A DNA stretch of 64,000 bases, from assembly GCF_019880585.1 (NCBI RefSeq), contig NZ_JAINVV010000003.1, positions 496,001 through 560,000 of the forward strand, written 5' to 3'. Shown piece by piece: positions 25,769-36,883 of the stretch. Every line of letters starts with the position of its first letter. Position 1 is the first letter of the stretch. The translations under genes were made by a program, and so were the position numbers. The notes beneath the pieces are model-generated. The model worked only from the letters and a program-made list of their open reading frames with translations, was not told the origin of the DNA and made no database searches. This DNA is from Sphingomonas colocasiae (GTDB taxonomy: Bacteria > Pseudomonadota > Alphaproteobacteria > Sphingomonadales > Sphingomonadaceae).

Positions 25769-28399
25769 ATGAACCGTATGAAACGGTGCGGGGGACGGTC
25801 GATCTTGAAGGGCATTCGCACACGCCTTTTGATCATCGCCATATATGTGGCGTCGCCGCTGTCGCTCGCGCTGTGCCCGGCGACGGCGGTGGCGCAGCAG
25901 CAGCGCGCCTACGATATCGCCGCGCAGCCGCTCGCCAGGGCTGTACTCGATTATTCGCGCCAGTCGGGTGTGTTCGTGCTCGCGCCGATGGATCTGGTGA
26001 AGGACAAGCGCTCGCAGCGCGTGAAGGGGCGCTATAGCGCCGAGGAGGCGCTGGAGCGGCTGTTGTCGGGCACCGGCCTGCGCGCAGTGCGCGGCGGCCA
26101 TGGCGGCGTGGCGCTGGTAAGGGTGGGCGCGGCGGGAAACGCCCTTGGCCGGACGCGTTTCGGCGATCAGGACGGTGAAGGCGCCGCCGACATCATCGTG
26201 ACCGCGCAGCGGCGCGAACAGACATTGCTCAAGGTGCCGCAATCGCTGGCCGTCGTTTCGGGCCGGGCATTGGAACGTCAGCAGTTCCGCAGCGTCATCG
26301 ATTTCCAGCAGCTCGTCCCCGGCCTGAACGTCACGCAATACGGCCCCGGCGAGGCGCGCATCATCCTGCGCGGCATCAATGCCGGCTCGGTCGGATCGAG
26401 CGTCACCGTGTATATGGACGACATTCCCTTCGGCTCCAGCGGCAGCTTGTCGAACGCGGGCGACATGGCCGGCGATTTCGACACGTTCGACGTCGCCCGC
26501 GTCGAAGTGCTGCGCGGGCCGCAGGGCACGCTCTATGGATCGAACGCGCTTGGCGGCGTCGTCAAATACATCACCACCGCGCCGGACCCGTCGCGCTTCG
26601 AAGCGCGCGTACAGGCCGGTGTCGAGGCATTGAGCGGCAGCGCCGGCATCGGCTGGACGACCAATGCGATGGTCAATCTGCCGATCAGCGACGGGATCAC
26701 GCTGCGCGCGAGCGGTTTTCGCCGCCGCCAGCCCGGCTATATCGACAGCGTCGGCCGCGTCGCCAGGGACGTGAATTCCACCGACAGCTACGGTGGCCGG
26801 GTCTCTTTGCTGCTGATGCCGACGGCGTCGCTGTCGATCCGCCTTTCGGCGCTCGCGCAACGGCTGGACACTGGGGCGCCCTCCTGGTTCTTCGCCGATC
26901 CGGATACGCTGAGGCCGTTCAATCCGGCGACGGGCACGGCCGGCGGAGAGCGATTGCAGTTCCAGCTCTATCCGCAATGGAATCGGACCGACTATCGTAT
27001 CTATAGCGGCACGATCGATTGGAATGCCGGCCCGGTCCGACTGACCTCGATCACCAGCCATGCCACGCAGCGCCGTCCGAAACTCATGGACTTCTCCTAC
27101 TCGTCGGCGCGGGCGGCGATGAACATGCTTTATGCGCCGGACGCACCGAACACATTGGGCCTGACGCTGCGCAACGATGTGTTTGTCGACAAGTTCACCC
27201 AGGAGGTCCGGCTCGCCTCCGCCGATTCCGCTGTCTTCGAATGGATCGCCGGCGGTTATTTCTCCGACGAGAGCACATTGCTGTTCCAGCGCGCCCTGCC
27301 GTTCGAGATCGCTTCGCAGCGCCTGATCCCGCGCGGGGTGACGATCAACGGCCAGCATTTCGACGAACTCGCACTGGCGACGATCGACGCCCGCTATCGC
27401 GAGATTGCCGCTTTCGCGACGGGCACGCTCCATCTGGGAGAGCGGTTCGATATCACCGCCGGTGGTCGCTACAGCCACAATCGCCAGCGATCCGACCAGA
27501 GCGTGCTGCAGTTCGGGATCGGCGCCAACAGGCTCGGCAAATCCTCGCAAGGCGTCTTCACCTGGTCGGTCTCGCCGCGCTTCGAACTGGACGATGACGC
27601 CGCGATCTATGCGCGCGTCGCCAAGGGCTATCGACCCGGCGGTCCCAATGCGATCCCGTCCAGCCTGCCCCCGGATTTCCCGACGGCGTTCCAGGCGGAT
27701 ACGGTGATCAGCTATGAAGGCGGCGTCCGCGCCGAGACGCGCGATCGCAGCGTCTCGATCGACGCATCCGTCTTTTACATCGATTGGCGCGACATCCTGA
27801 TCCTGACGCTTTTCAGCGGCGATTCGGGCGGCACCGGCATCAACGGCAATGGCGGGCGCGCGCGCAGCAAGGGGTTCGAGCTGGCCGCGACCGTTCGGCC
27901 CGCGACCGGCTTCACCGTCGCCGTCAACGCCGCCTATACCGATGCCCGGCTGCGCGACGACGCAGTGCCGCGTGTGGGCGGTCCCAATCTGACGGGCGGG
28001 CGGGCGGGCGACCGGTTGCCCGGCACGCCGGAATGGAAGATCGCCGTGTCTGCCGATCATCAATGGCCGCTGTCGGACGACGCCAGCGCCTTTGTCGGCG
28101 GCACCGTTCAACTTGCGAGCGACCAGCCAACATTGTTCAATGCGGCCAGCCGCGCCGCCATGGGCCGGCAACCCATGCTCGACGGTTATGCCACGCTCGA
28201 TCTGCGCGCCGGCGTGAATTTCGGCAGATATTCGCTCACCGCCTATGTCCGCAACCTTATCGACAGCAACGGCATCGTCTCCGCCGTCGGCTTTCCCATC
28301 ACCTACGCAACCGAGCTCGGCGGCGCCAATCACCCCGCTTTCGTCGCCACCAGCATTCCGCCGCGCACGATGGGTGCGACGCTGAGCGCGTCTTTTTAG
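25769..28399 (+). CDS. TonB-dependent outer-membrane receptor with N-terminal STN signalling domain
   Basis: An 876-residue protein with a signal peptide (about 15-43), an STN domain (YDIAAQPLARAVLDYSRQSG..., about 47-115), a plug (VTAQRREQTLLKVPQSLAVV, then RVEVLRGPQGTLYGSNALGG, about 140-270) and a 22-strand barrel ending in Phe (TLSASF). STN domains pass a ligand-bound signal to FecR, which fits the upstream sigma/fecR pair. The RGPQGTLYGSNALGG plug and overall layout are typical of sphingomonad receptors of broad substrate range. The ligand is unknown. The next receptor gene is a close paralogue lacking STN. Confidence 0.92.
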   Translation: MNRMKRCGGRSILKGIRTRLLIIAIYVASPLSLALCPATAVAQQQRAYDIAAQPLARAVLDYSRQSGVFVLAPMDLVKDKRSQRVKGRYSAEEALERLLSGTGLRAVRGGHGGVALVRVGAAGNALGRTRFGDQDGEGAADIIVTAQRREQTLLKVPQSLAVVSGRALERQQFRSVIDFQQLVPGLNVTQYGPGEARIILRGINAGSVGSSVTVYMDDIPFGSSGSLSNAGDMAGDFDTFDVARVEVLRGPQGTLYGSNALGGVVKYITTAPDPSRFEARVQAGVEALSGSAGIGWTTNAMVNLPISDGITLRASGFRRRQPGYIDSVGRVARDVNSTDSYGGRVSLLLMPTASLSIRLSALAQRLDTGAPSWFFADPDTLRPFNPATGTAGGERLQFQLYPQWNRTDYRIYSGTIDWNAGPVRLTSITSHATQRRPKLMDFSYSSARAAMNMLYAPDAPNTLGLTLRNDVFVDKFTQEVRLASADSAVFEWIAGGYFSDESTLLFQRALPFEIASQRLIPRGVTINGQHFDELALATIDARYREIAAFATGTLHLGERFDITAGGRYSHNRQRSDQSVLQFGIGANRLGKSSQGVFTWSVSPRFELDDDAAIYARVAKGYRPGGPNAIPSSLPPDFPTAFQADTVISYEGGVRAETRDRSVSIDASVFYIDWRDILILTLFSGDSGGTGINGNGGRARSKGFELAATVRPATGFTVAVNAAYTDARLRDDAVPRVGGPNLTGGRAGDRLPGTPEWKIAVSADHQWPLSDDASAFVGGTVQLASDQPTLFNAASRAAMGRQPMLDGYATLDLRAGVNFGRYSLTAYVRNLIDSNGIVSAVGFPITYATELGGANHPAFVATSIPPRTMGATLSASF

Positions 28400-28555
28400 G
28401 ATCCAGACCGATGGTCACGGCTCATCATTTCAGTTCGACCGAACGGAACGCGGGTTTCGGGAAATCGACTGCCTATCGCGCCTCAACAATGAGCGAGGCG
28501 CCAAGAACATAAGCACCCGCAACTCGACACCATCATAGGAAACTGGGGGATTATC

Positions 28556-30865
<2,310 letters not shown>

Positions 30866-30870
30866 CATAA

Positions 30871-30903
30871 GAAGCCGGGCATCGACGGACGATGCCCGGC
30901 TTC
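30871..30903 (+). terminator. Hairpin terminator after the receptor pair
   Basis: A perfect 14-bp stem (30871-30884 with 30890-30903, GAAGCCGGGCATCG arm) and a 5-base loop begin five bases after the receptor stop codon. There is no long T-run. The core GCCGGGCATC recurs in the hairpin after the next gene (32031-32063). Confidence 0.75.
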
Positions 30904-30935
30904 GTCACGCGAATGGCGCAAGACAGGATGGTGAC

Positions 30936-31985
30936 ATGACGAAACCGACAGGCTGGCGGCGACTGGGGCGCTGGATGAAGCGGATCGGCCTGGGCCTTGC
31001 CGGGCTGCTGATCCTGCTCACCATTGTGGGGGCGATCTACGAGGCGCTCGGGCGCAGGAATGCGGCGGCGAACTATCCGCCGCGCGGCAAGATGATCGAT
31101 ATCGGCGGGCGGCGCATGCATATCGACTGTCGCGGCACGGGATCGCCGACCGTTGTTTTCGAATCCGGGCTGGGCAGCGGCGGCACGCTCGACTGGACGC
31201 TGGTCCATGACGAGATCGCCCGCTTCACCCGGGCCTGCGCCTATGACCGGGCGGGGATCATGTGGAGCGATGCCAAGGATACGCCGCAGCACGCCGGGGC
31301 GGTTGCCGACGATCTCCACGCCCTGCTGAAGGGGGCCGACATCACCGGCCCGCTGGTGCTGGTCGGCCATTCGATCGGTGGACCCTATATCCGCACCTAT
31401 GCAGGGCGATATGGCGATCAGGTGGCCGGGCTCGTCTTCGTCGATGGATCCCACCCCGATCAGGTCGCGCGGCTCGGGAAAGCCGCGAACATGGACGCCC
31501 ATCCGAAGCGGGCGTCGCTGCTGCTGCACACCGCATCGGCGCTGTCGTGGACGGGCATCGTGCGCTTCATGATGGCGAATGCGGCCGACGGGAAATTGCC
31601 GAAGGACGCGGCGGCCCGGCTGGACGCCTATGCCGGCAAATCGATGCAGGGCATGGCGGCCGAACTCGACGGTTTCGACCGCACGATGGACGATGCACGC
31701 GCGGTGCGCGGTTTCGGAAGCCGCCCGCTGATCGCGCTGACCGCCCTGGCGCCATTCAAGCCCGGAGAATTGAAGGCGGGGAACATGACGCCGGAACAGG
31801 GTGCGCGCTTCAAGCAGGAATGGAAGGCCATGCATGCCGAACAGGCCGCACTCTCGACGCGCGGCCGCCAGCGGATCGTGACCGACGCCGGCCATTACAT
31901 CCAGATCGATCGCCCCGACACGGTGATCGCCGCCGTCCGCGATGTGGTGAACGAGGTGCGTGCCGACAAAGGCATCGCGCGCTGA
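30936..31985 (+). CDS. Membrane-anchored alpha/beta hydrolase
   Basis: A 349-residue protein with a basic N-terminus and a single transmembrane anchor (LGLAGLLILLTIVGAIYEAL, about 18-37), then an alpha/beta-hydrolase domain facing the periplasm. It has the oxyanion region VVFESGLGSGGTLDW, the nucleophile elbow LVGHSIGGPYIRTYA, the acid in the following GLVFVDGSHPDQ region or later, and the histidine in TDAGHYIQIDRPD. The ATG at 30936 is chosen because earlier in-frame Met codons lie within the receptor gene. It may be a lipase or esterase acting on the ligand brought in by the receptors; that link is inference from position. Confidence 0.85.
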   Translation: MTKPTGWRRLGRWMKRIGLGLAGLLILLTIVGAIYEALGRRNAAANYPPRGKMIDIGGRRMHIDCRGTGSPTVVFESGLGSGGTLDWTLVHDEIARFTRACAYDRAGIMWSDAKDTPQHAGAVADDLHALLKGADITGPLVLVGHSIGGPYIRTYAGRYGDQVAGLVFVDGSHPDQVARLGKAANMDAHPKRASLLLHTASALSWTGIVRFMMANAADGKLPKDAAARLDAYAGKSMQGMAAELDGFDRTMDDARAVRGFGSRPLIALTALAPFKPGELKAGNMTPEQGARFKQEWKAMHAEQAALSTRGRQRIVTDAGHYIQIDRPDTVIAAVRDVVNEVRADKGIAR

Positions 31986-32030
31986 CAGGATCAGGCCGGA
32001 TCGGCGTGACCGCAGGGAGGCGCCGATCCC

Positions 32031-32063
32031 GGAGCCGGGCATCACGGGGAGATGCCCGGCTCC
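32031..32063 (+). terminator. Hairpin terminator after the alpha/beta hydrolase
   Basis: A 13-bp perfect stem (32031-32043 with 32051-32063, GGAGCCGGGCATC arm) and a 7-base loop lie about 45 bases after the stop. It shares the core GCCGGGCATC / GATGCCCGGC with the hairpin at 30871-30903, so the hydrolase gene is bracketed by twin hairpins. Confidence 0.7.
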
Positions 32064-32072
32064 ACCGGTTTA

Positions 32073-32092
32073 AATATTATCCGGATAATATT
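32073..32092. promoter_or_regulatory. Perfect 20-bp AT-rich palindrome upstream of the GIY-YIG gene
   Basis: AATATTATCC followed at once by its reverse complement forms a 20-bp perfect palindrome. It is AT-rich in a GC-rich setting and lies 53 bases before the GTG start of the next gene. It is a strong candidate operator for a dimeric regulator, or a recognition site for the neighbouring nuclease-like protein. Confidence 0.6.
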
Positions 32093-32144
32093 GCAAGGGA
32101 TCACCCGCTGGTGTAGCGGCACGCGGCCGACAAGGGAGGTGCGC

Positions 32145-32480
32145 GTGAAGGCGGAAGATCGAAAGGCGGCGGTAAGCGCCTATAAGGAACGCAAGGTGGA
32201 GGCCGGCATCTATGCGGTGCGCTGCGCCGCCTCCGGCGAGACCTGGGTGGGCCGCGCGCCCGATCTGTCGACGATCGGCAACCGGATCTGGTTCACGCTG
32301 CGCCAGGGGATCCACAGCAATCGCCCGCTCCAACAGGCCTGGAATACCCATGGGCCGGACGCCTTCGCCTTCGAGATCGTCGAGCGGCTGGAGGACGAGG
32401 ACAGCGCCTATATCCGCGATCGTGTGCTGAACGATCGGCTGGTCCACTGGGTTGAACGGCTGCAGGCGACCCGCATCTGA
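32145..32480 (+). CDS. GIY-YIG nuclease family protein, single domain
   Basis: A 111-residue cytosolic protein consisting almost wholly of a GIY-YIG-like fold. The first strand is EAGIYAVRC (about 19-27); the second has WVGRAP in place of the usual YIG; the helix is NRIWFTLRQGIHSNRPLQQAW; and the last strand is FAFEIVERLED, with the catalytic-type Glu candidate. The GTG at 32145 follows AAGGGAGG with good spacing; a GTG two codons earlier is possible. Domains of this type cut DNA in repair factors, homing nucleases and restriction enzymes, but single-domain copies are uncharacterised. The perfect palindrome at 32073-32092 lies upstream. Confidence 0.75.
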   Translation: MKAEDRKAAVSAYKERKVEAGIYAVRCAASGETWVGRAPDLSTIGNRIWFTLRQGIHSNRPLQQAWNTHGPDAFAFEIVERLEDEDSAYIRDRVLNDRLVHWVERLQATRI

Positions 32481-32574
32481 TACGGTCTCCGCGCAACGGG
32501 GACGTGCTGCTCCTACGGAATTGCGCGCCCTCCCCCGCCATGCCAAAAGCCGGGGATATCCGGGGGGAAATCCG

Positions 32575-33225
32575 ATGCACAAACAAGCCGCGATGCTGAT
32601 GGCCGCATTGCTGACGTTCGGTGCCGAGGCCATGGCCGCGCGGCCGACGCGGCTGCCGCCGCGCGACGAGTGCGCGGCGGTTCCGAGCTTTGTGGCCTAT
32701 CGGGCCAAGCTGGTGGCGGCGATACAGAGGCGCGACGTGGCCGCGCTTCGCAAGCTGACCGCGCCGGAGGTCGATACCAGCCTGGGCGGGGATGGCGGGT
32801 GGGCCGAGTTCGTCGAGCATTGGGGACTTCACCAGCCCGCGAAATCCAAGCTCTGGGCCGAACTCACCGCCCTGCTCAAATTGGGGTGCGCGATGGATAA
32901 TGGCGCCATGTCCATGCCCTACTGGTGGGGCCGGACGCCCGATTATGATTTCGGCACGGAGTTCATGTTCCTGCCAATTCGCGATGCAGTACCGATCTAT
33001 TTCAGGCCACGAGCCGGTTCGAAGCTCGTCACCATGACGCATTGGGACATGTTATTCGCCAATGAATTCCCACCCAACGGAAGTCGCTGGCTGAGGGTCA
33101 GGACCGCAAGCGGCAAGTCTGGCTTCATTCGATACGCCGATGTCCGTGCGGATATCGACTACCGGGCCGTCTTCGCGTTGAGCAAGGGGCGCTGGCAGTT
33201 GACATCCCTTATGGCCGGGGACTGA
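32575..33225 (+). CDS. Exported protein of unknown function with a C-terminal SH3-like region
   Basis: A 216-residue protein with a signal peptide (MHKQAAMLMAALLTFGAEAMA). The mature N-terminal half is helical (CAAVPSFVAYRAKLVAAIQRRDVAALRKLTAPEVDTS), like many periplasmic proteins that share this lead-in. The C-terminal part (RAGSKLVTMTHWDML... SRWLRVRTASGKSGFIRYADVR) has the WLRVRxxxGKxGFI pattern of bacterial SH3 domains. No catalytic motif is seen. It may bind peptidoglycan or another envelope component. GC content drops slightly in the last third. Confidence 0.75.
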   Translation: MHKQAAMLMAALLTFGAEAMAARPTRLPPRDECAAVPSFVAYRAKLVAAIQRRDVAALRKLTAPEVDTSLGGDGGWAEFVEHWGLHQPAKSKLWAELTALLKLGCAMDNGAMSMPYWWGRTPDYDFGTEFMFLPIRDAVPIYFRPRAGSKLVTMTHWDMLFANEFPPNGSRWLRVRTASGKSGFIRYADVRADIDYRAVFALSKGRWQLTSLMAGD

Positions 33226-33288
33226 TCGAAGTCGCCGCATCCTGGTTCCGCTCTTACATCCCGCGCATGCGCGCCTAGATAGGCAAGG

Positions 33289-33945
33289 ATGACGACACTT
33301 CTCCTGGCGGGTGCCACAGGTCTGGTCGGCGGCGAGGCGCTGAAGCTGTTGCTTGCGGATGCGCGCGTGACGCAGGTGATCGCGCCGACGCGCAGGCCGC
33401 TGCCGCCGCATCCCAGGCTGTTCAATCCGATCATCGACAGCCGCGATCTGCATCCCGAGGCCGACTGGTGGGCCGCCGACGGCGCGATCTGCGCGCTGGG
33501 GACGACGCGCGCGCAGGCTGGATCGGCCGCCGCGTTCCGCGCGATCGACCATGATTTCGCGCTAGCCGTCGCCACACGGATCCGCGAACGCGGCGCCACG
33601 CGCTTCGCGCTCACCTCCTCCATGGGCGCGGATGCGCGATCGCGGTTTCTCTATCCCCGGACGAAGGGCGAACTCGAAGACGCCGTCATCCGCCTCGATT
33701 TTCCATCACTGACGATCGTCCGCCCCGGTTTCCTCGGCGGAGAGCGCAGCGGGCATCGCCCGATGGAGCGGTTCGTCGGCCGGCTGCTGCGCATCGCCGC
33801 GCCGATCCTGCCCGCCGGCGCCCGGATCAGCCCGGCTGCGACGGTTGCGGTCTTTCTGGTGGACGCGGCGCTGAACGGCAGTCCGGGCAAACATATCGTC
33901 ACTGCCGCGCGGATCGCGACCGCCGCCGCGAAGGGCCGCGCCTGA
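33289..33945 (+). CDS. NAD(P)-binding Rossmann-fold protein (atypical SDR, HTATIP2/NmrA-like)
   Basis: A 218-residue cytosolic protein beginning with a dinucleotide-binding turn TLLLAGATGLVGGEAL (3-18). The downstream pattern DGAICALGTTRAQAGSAAAFRAIDHD and FALTSSMGADARSRFLYPRTKGELE is characteristic of short atypical SDR proteins related to HTATIP2/YbjT-type oxidoreductases, which keep Ser and Tyr-x3-Lys-like positions (here YPRTKGELE). The substrate is unknown. Its stop overlaps the ATG of the MBL-fold gene (ATGA), so the two are translationally coupled. Confidence 0.85.
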   Translation: MTTLLLAGATGLVGGEALKLLLADARVTQVIAPTRRPLPPHPRLFNPIIDSRDLHPEADWWAADGAICALGTTRAQAGSAAAFRAIDHDFALAVATRIRERGATRFALTSSMGADARSRFLYPRTKGELEDAVIRLDFPSLTIVRPGFLGGERSGHRPMERFVGRLLRIAAPILPAGARISPAATVAVFLVDAALNGSPGKHIVTAARIATAAAKGRA

Positions 33946-34928
33946 TGGCGGCGCGCAATCCCTATTATCAGGGGCCGGTTACCGATCATTTCGACGGCCG
34001 CCGCTTCCTTAATCCCGGCGAACCGGAAACCGACCGCAGCCTTGGCGAACTCCTGCGCTGGCGGAGGACCGCGCCGGACAATCCATGGCCGGGATCGGTG
34101 CCGGTGACGCCCGTCGTGCCCGAAACGCGCGTCGAAGAGCTGCGCGTGACGATGATCGGCCATGCGACTTTGCTGATCCAGATCGCCGGGCTCAACATCC
34201 TGACCGATCCGGTCTGGTCCGATCGCGCCAGCCCGCTCCGCTTCGCCGGCCCCAGGCGCATCACCGCGCCCGGCGTGAGGCTGGCCGATCTGCCGCCGAT
34301 CGACGCGATCCTGCTGTCGCACAATCATTACGACCATCTCGACATCGCCACGCTGCGCGCATTGCACGATCGGAGCGCGCCGCTGATCGTCACACCGCTC
34401 GGCAACGACACCATCGTCCGCCGCCGCATTCCCGACGCCCGGATCGTGACGGGCGACTGGGGCGATCGTTTCGAGATCGGGCCCGGAGCCGAGGCCCATA
34501 TCGTGCCCGCCACCCATTGGTCGTCGCGCGGCATGCGCGACCGGCGCATGGCGCTGTGGTGCGGCTTCATGCTGCGCGCGGCGGGCAAGCTGATCTATTT
34601 CGCGGGGGATACCGGCTATGGCACCGGCCGGATCTTCCGCGAGATGCGGGCGCGTTTCGGCCCCGTCGATCTCGCGCTGCTGCCGATCGGCGCCTATGAT
34701 CCGCGCTGGTTCATGGCGGCACAGCACACCGATCCGGAAGAGGCGATCCGGATCATGCGGGACCTGGAGGCGCGAGCGGCGCTCGGCATCCACTGGGGCA
34801 GCTTCAAGCTGACCGACGAGCCATGGGAAGAGCCCGCCGAGCGCCTTGCCGCCGGACTGAAGGCACAGGGCATCGATCCGGATGTCTTTCCCGCGCTGCG
34901 CCCGGCGGACGCCGTGGATTTCGGCTGA
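33945..34928 (+). CDS. MBL-fold metallo-hydrolase (NAPE-PLD/UlaG-like)
   Basis: A 327-residue cytosolic enzyme with a beta-lactamase fold. The metal motif is LLSHNHYDHLD (HxHxDH at 126-131), preceded by the TMIGHATLLIQIAGLNILTDP strand pair typical of NAPE-PLD-like hydrolases. Later ligands are His in VPATHWSSRGM and Asp in IYFAGDTGYG. The C-terminal DPEEAIRIMRDL...GIHWGSF contributes the final His, so all expected ligands are present. The family cleaves phosphodiesters or lactones; in bacteria the substrate is often a lipid phosphodiester. It is coupled to the upstream Rossmann gene. Confidence 0.87.
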   Translation: MAARNPYYQGPVTDHFDGRRFLNPGEPETDRSLGELLRWRRTAPDNPWPGSVPVTPVVPETRVEELRVTMIGHATLLIQIAGLNILTDPVWSDRASPLRFAGPRRITAPGVRLADLPPIDAILLSHNHYDHLDIATLRALHDRSAPLIVTPLGNDTIVRRRIPDARIVTGDWGDRFEIGPGAEAHIVPATHWSSRGMRDRRMALWCGFMLRAAGKLIYFAGDTGYGTGRIFREMRARFGPVDLALLPIGAYDPRWFMAAQHTDPEEAIRIMRDLEARAALGIHWGSFKLTDEPWEEPAERLAAGLKAQGIDPDVFPALRPADAVDFG

Positions 34929-35076
34929 ACCGGTCATGGTTGCAATATCCGGGCGGCATTTCTTGCCCGTGGCTCGACTTCGACGGACCGCGCCACACCT
35001 TGCGCCATATCCATCGGCACTATACCGGCCACACCAATGCCCGCCCGCGTGCAGCCATCCTTTTCAAGGGATAATT

Positions 35077-35841
35077 ATGTTTCGACGCCTGTTCCCGAAA
35101 TCAAGACAGCCGGTTCAAACCCGGGACACCGATCGCGACTGGGCAATCATCGGGGAAAAGGATCCCTATTTCGGCGTCATCACGAACGACAAGTTCAAAC
35201 GGGAAAATCTGGACGATGCAGGCCGGGCCGAGTTCTTCCGCACCGGCAAGGAGAATATCGACTATTTCCTCGATAGGATGCGGGCCGCATTCGGCCCCTT
35301 CACGCCCCGATCCGCGCTTGATTTCGGATGCGGCGTCGGCCGCCTGACCGTACCGCTGGCGGAGATAACGGGCACGGCAACTGGCGTCGATGTATCCCAA
35401 GGCATGCTTGCCGAGGCGCGCAAACATGATCACCCGGACCTCCGCTTCGTCGAGACGATCCCGGACGAGCGGTTCGACTGGGTGGTATCGCTCATCGTGC
35501 TGCAGCATATTCCCCCAGAACGGGGTTACGAGATCATCCGGACGCTGCTGGACCGCGTGGCGCCGGACGGCGGCGCCACGATCCAGATCATGTTCGGCAG
35601 GGCAGAAGCCCATGCCAATTCCGCCGGCGCCCGCCTCATCATTGATCCCGACGATGTGCGACCCGCCCGGTCCAGGGTGAAGCCGAACATGATTCCCCGT
35701 GGCAGAATGATGATGTACGACTATGATCTTTCACGCGTTATCGGCTTGTTCTACATCAGTGGCATGAAGGATATCCGCATCGAACATTGCGATCATGGCG
35801 GCATCATCGGCGCCACCATCTATGCCCGCAAACGCAACTGA
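35077..35841 (+). CDS. Class I SAM-dependent methyltransferase
   Basis: A 254-residue cytosolic protein with SAM motif I SALDFGCGVGRLTVPLAE (about 80-97), the acidic strand GVDVSQGMLAEARK, and the motif IV-like region FDWVVSLIVLQHIPP. The C-terminal part contains a long loop (DPDDVRPARSRVKPNMIPRGRMMMYDYD) before a final strand. The ATG at 35077 has AAGGGA upstream. Its GC content is lower than that of its neighbours, and no glycosyltransferase or other partner is adjacent, so the substrate (small molecule, sugar or lipid) cannot be told. The stop is six bases from that of the convergent LysR gene. Confidence 0.83.
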   Translation: MFRRLFPKSRQPVQTRDTDRDWAIIGEKDPYFGVITNDKFKRENLDDAGRAEFFRTGKENIDYFLDRMRAAFGPFTPRSALDFGCGVGRLTVPLAEITGTATGVDVSQGMLAEARKHDHPDLRFVETIPDERFDWVVSLIVLQHIPPERGYEIIRTLLDRVAPDGGATIQIMFGRAEAHANSAGARLIIDPDDVRPARSRVKPNMIPRGRMMMYDYDLSRVIGLFYISGMKDIRIEHCDHGGIIGATIYARKRN

Positions 35842-35847
35842 ACCGGA

Positions 35848-36774
35848 TCAAGGCGCAGGCTTGACCCTCTCCAGCGCGATCCCGACCAGCGCGCGCACCG
35901 TCGGCGTCCCGTCGGCACGGCGCCAGGCGAGGCCGGTTTCCAGCATCGGCGCGGCAGCGGGCAGCGGCAGATAGCGGACGCCGGTGCGCGCCAGGTTGCG
36001 CAGTGATGACGGCACCAGCGCCACACCCATTTCGGCCGAAACCAGGCTGATGATCGTCTGCATCTGGATCGCTCGCTGACGGATCAGCGGTTGGCGCCCC
36101 TTGGCCCGCCAGGTCTCGAGGATGAGATCGTGGAAGGTCGGCGACACATGGCGCGGGAAGATCAGCAGCGGCAGATCGAGCCACCCCTCCCCCGCCAGCC
36201 TCGGTTCGCCCTCCCTCTCCGTACGCACGGCGATCCGCCCGTCGGTGACCCAGGCTTCCGGCACCGCCGCGACCAGCGGTTCGCGCAGCAGCGGGCGATA
36301 GTCGAGTGACGCCGGCAGCGCCGCCTCGGGCGGGATCAGCAGGCCGGCATCGATCCGCCCTTCCACCAGCGCCGCGATCTGCAGGTCGCTCGTCTCCTCC
36401 GCCAGCGTCATCTCGACATGCGGAAAAGCGGCGGAATAGCGGCGCACCAGCGTCGGCAGGATACTGTAATCGGCGGAACTGACGAAGGAGAGCGTCAGCC
36501 GCCCGGCGACGCCATCGCGCAGCCGCTGCGCCGCCGCCGGCAGCGCGCCGATCGCCGCCACGGCGGGCCGCACATGATCCAGCCATTGCCGGCCCAGCGG
36601 CGTCAGCGCGACATTGCGCTTGGTGCGCGTGAACAGCGGCGCGCCCAGTTCACGCTCAAGCGCCATGATCGACTGGCTGAGCGGCGGCTGCGTCATCCCC
36701 AGCCGCTCCGCCGCGCGGCCGAAATGCAGCTCTTCCGCCAGGGCCAGGAAATGTCTGAGCTGCCGCAGGTCCAT
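35848..36774 (-). CDS. LysR family transcriptional regulator
   Basis: A 308-residue protein with the N-terminal winged helix-turn-helix ([36 protein letters not shown] in outline) and a LysR substrate-binding domain with the usual [16 protein letters not shown] start of the effector domain. The gene is divergent from ilvD with a 109-base AT-rich gap, the classic arrangement for a LysR protein controlling its neighbour and itself. The effector is unknown; a branched-chain pathway intermediate is a natural guess. I use the ATG at 36774 rather than 36792. Confidence 0.9.
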   Translation of the reverse strand: MDLRQLRHFLALAEELHFGRAAERLGMTQPPLSQSIMALERELGAPLFTRTKRNVALTPLGRQWLDHVRPAVAAIGALPAAAQRLRDGVAGRLTLSFVSSADYSILPTLVRRYSAAFPHVEMTLAEETSDLQIAALVEGRIDAGLLIPPEAALPASLDYRPLLREPLVAAVPEAWVTDGRIAVRTEREGEPRLAGEGWLDLPLLIFPRHVSPTFHDLILETWRAKGRQPLIRQRAIQMQTIISLVSAEMGVALVPSSLRNLARTGVRYLPLPAAAPMLETGLAWRRADGTPTVRALVGIALERVKPAP

Positions 36775-36883
36775 CGCAATCATTCCTATCACGACTTTAT
36801 CAGAGCATATAAATATATTTCACAACCTATCATGCGAGCGGGTAAACCCACGGGCAGGGACAATCGAGGGACAGGATAGCGCG
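36775..36883. promoter_or_regulatory. Divergent lysR-ilvD promoter region
   Basis: The gap contains a locally AT-rich stretch (ATATAAATATATTT near 36809-36823), unlike the flanking GC-rich coding DNA. It is the expected site for LysR boxes and for both promoters. A GAGGGACAGGA ribosome-binding site lies before ilvD. Confidence 0.55.

Noticed and set aside
25736-28333. An 865-codon minus-strand frame opposite the first TonB receptor
   Set aside because: Same reason: the plus strand has STN, plug and barrel; the minus product has no recognisable structure.
28411-28512. A 33-codon plus-strand ORF between the two receptor genes
   Set aside because: No ribosome-binding site, no hydrophobic or folded pattern; likely a chance frame in the leader of the second receptor.
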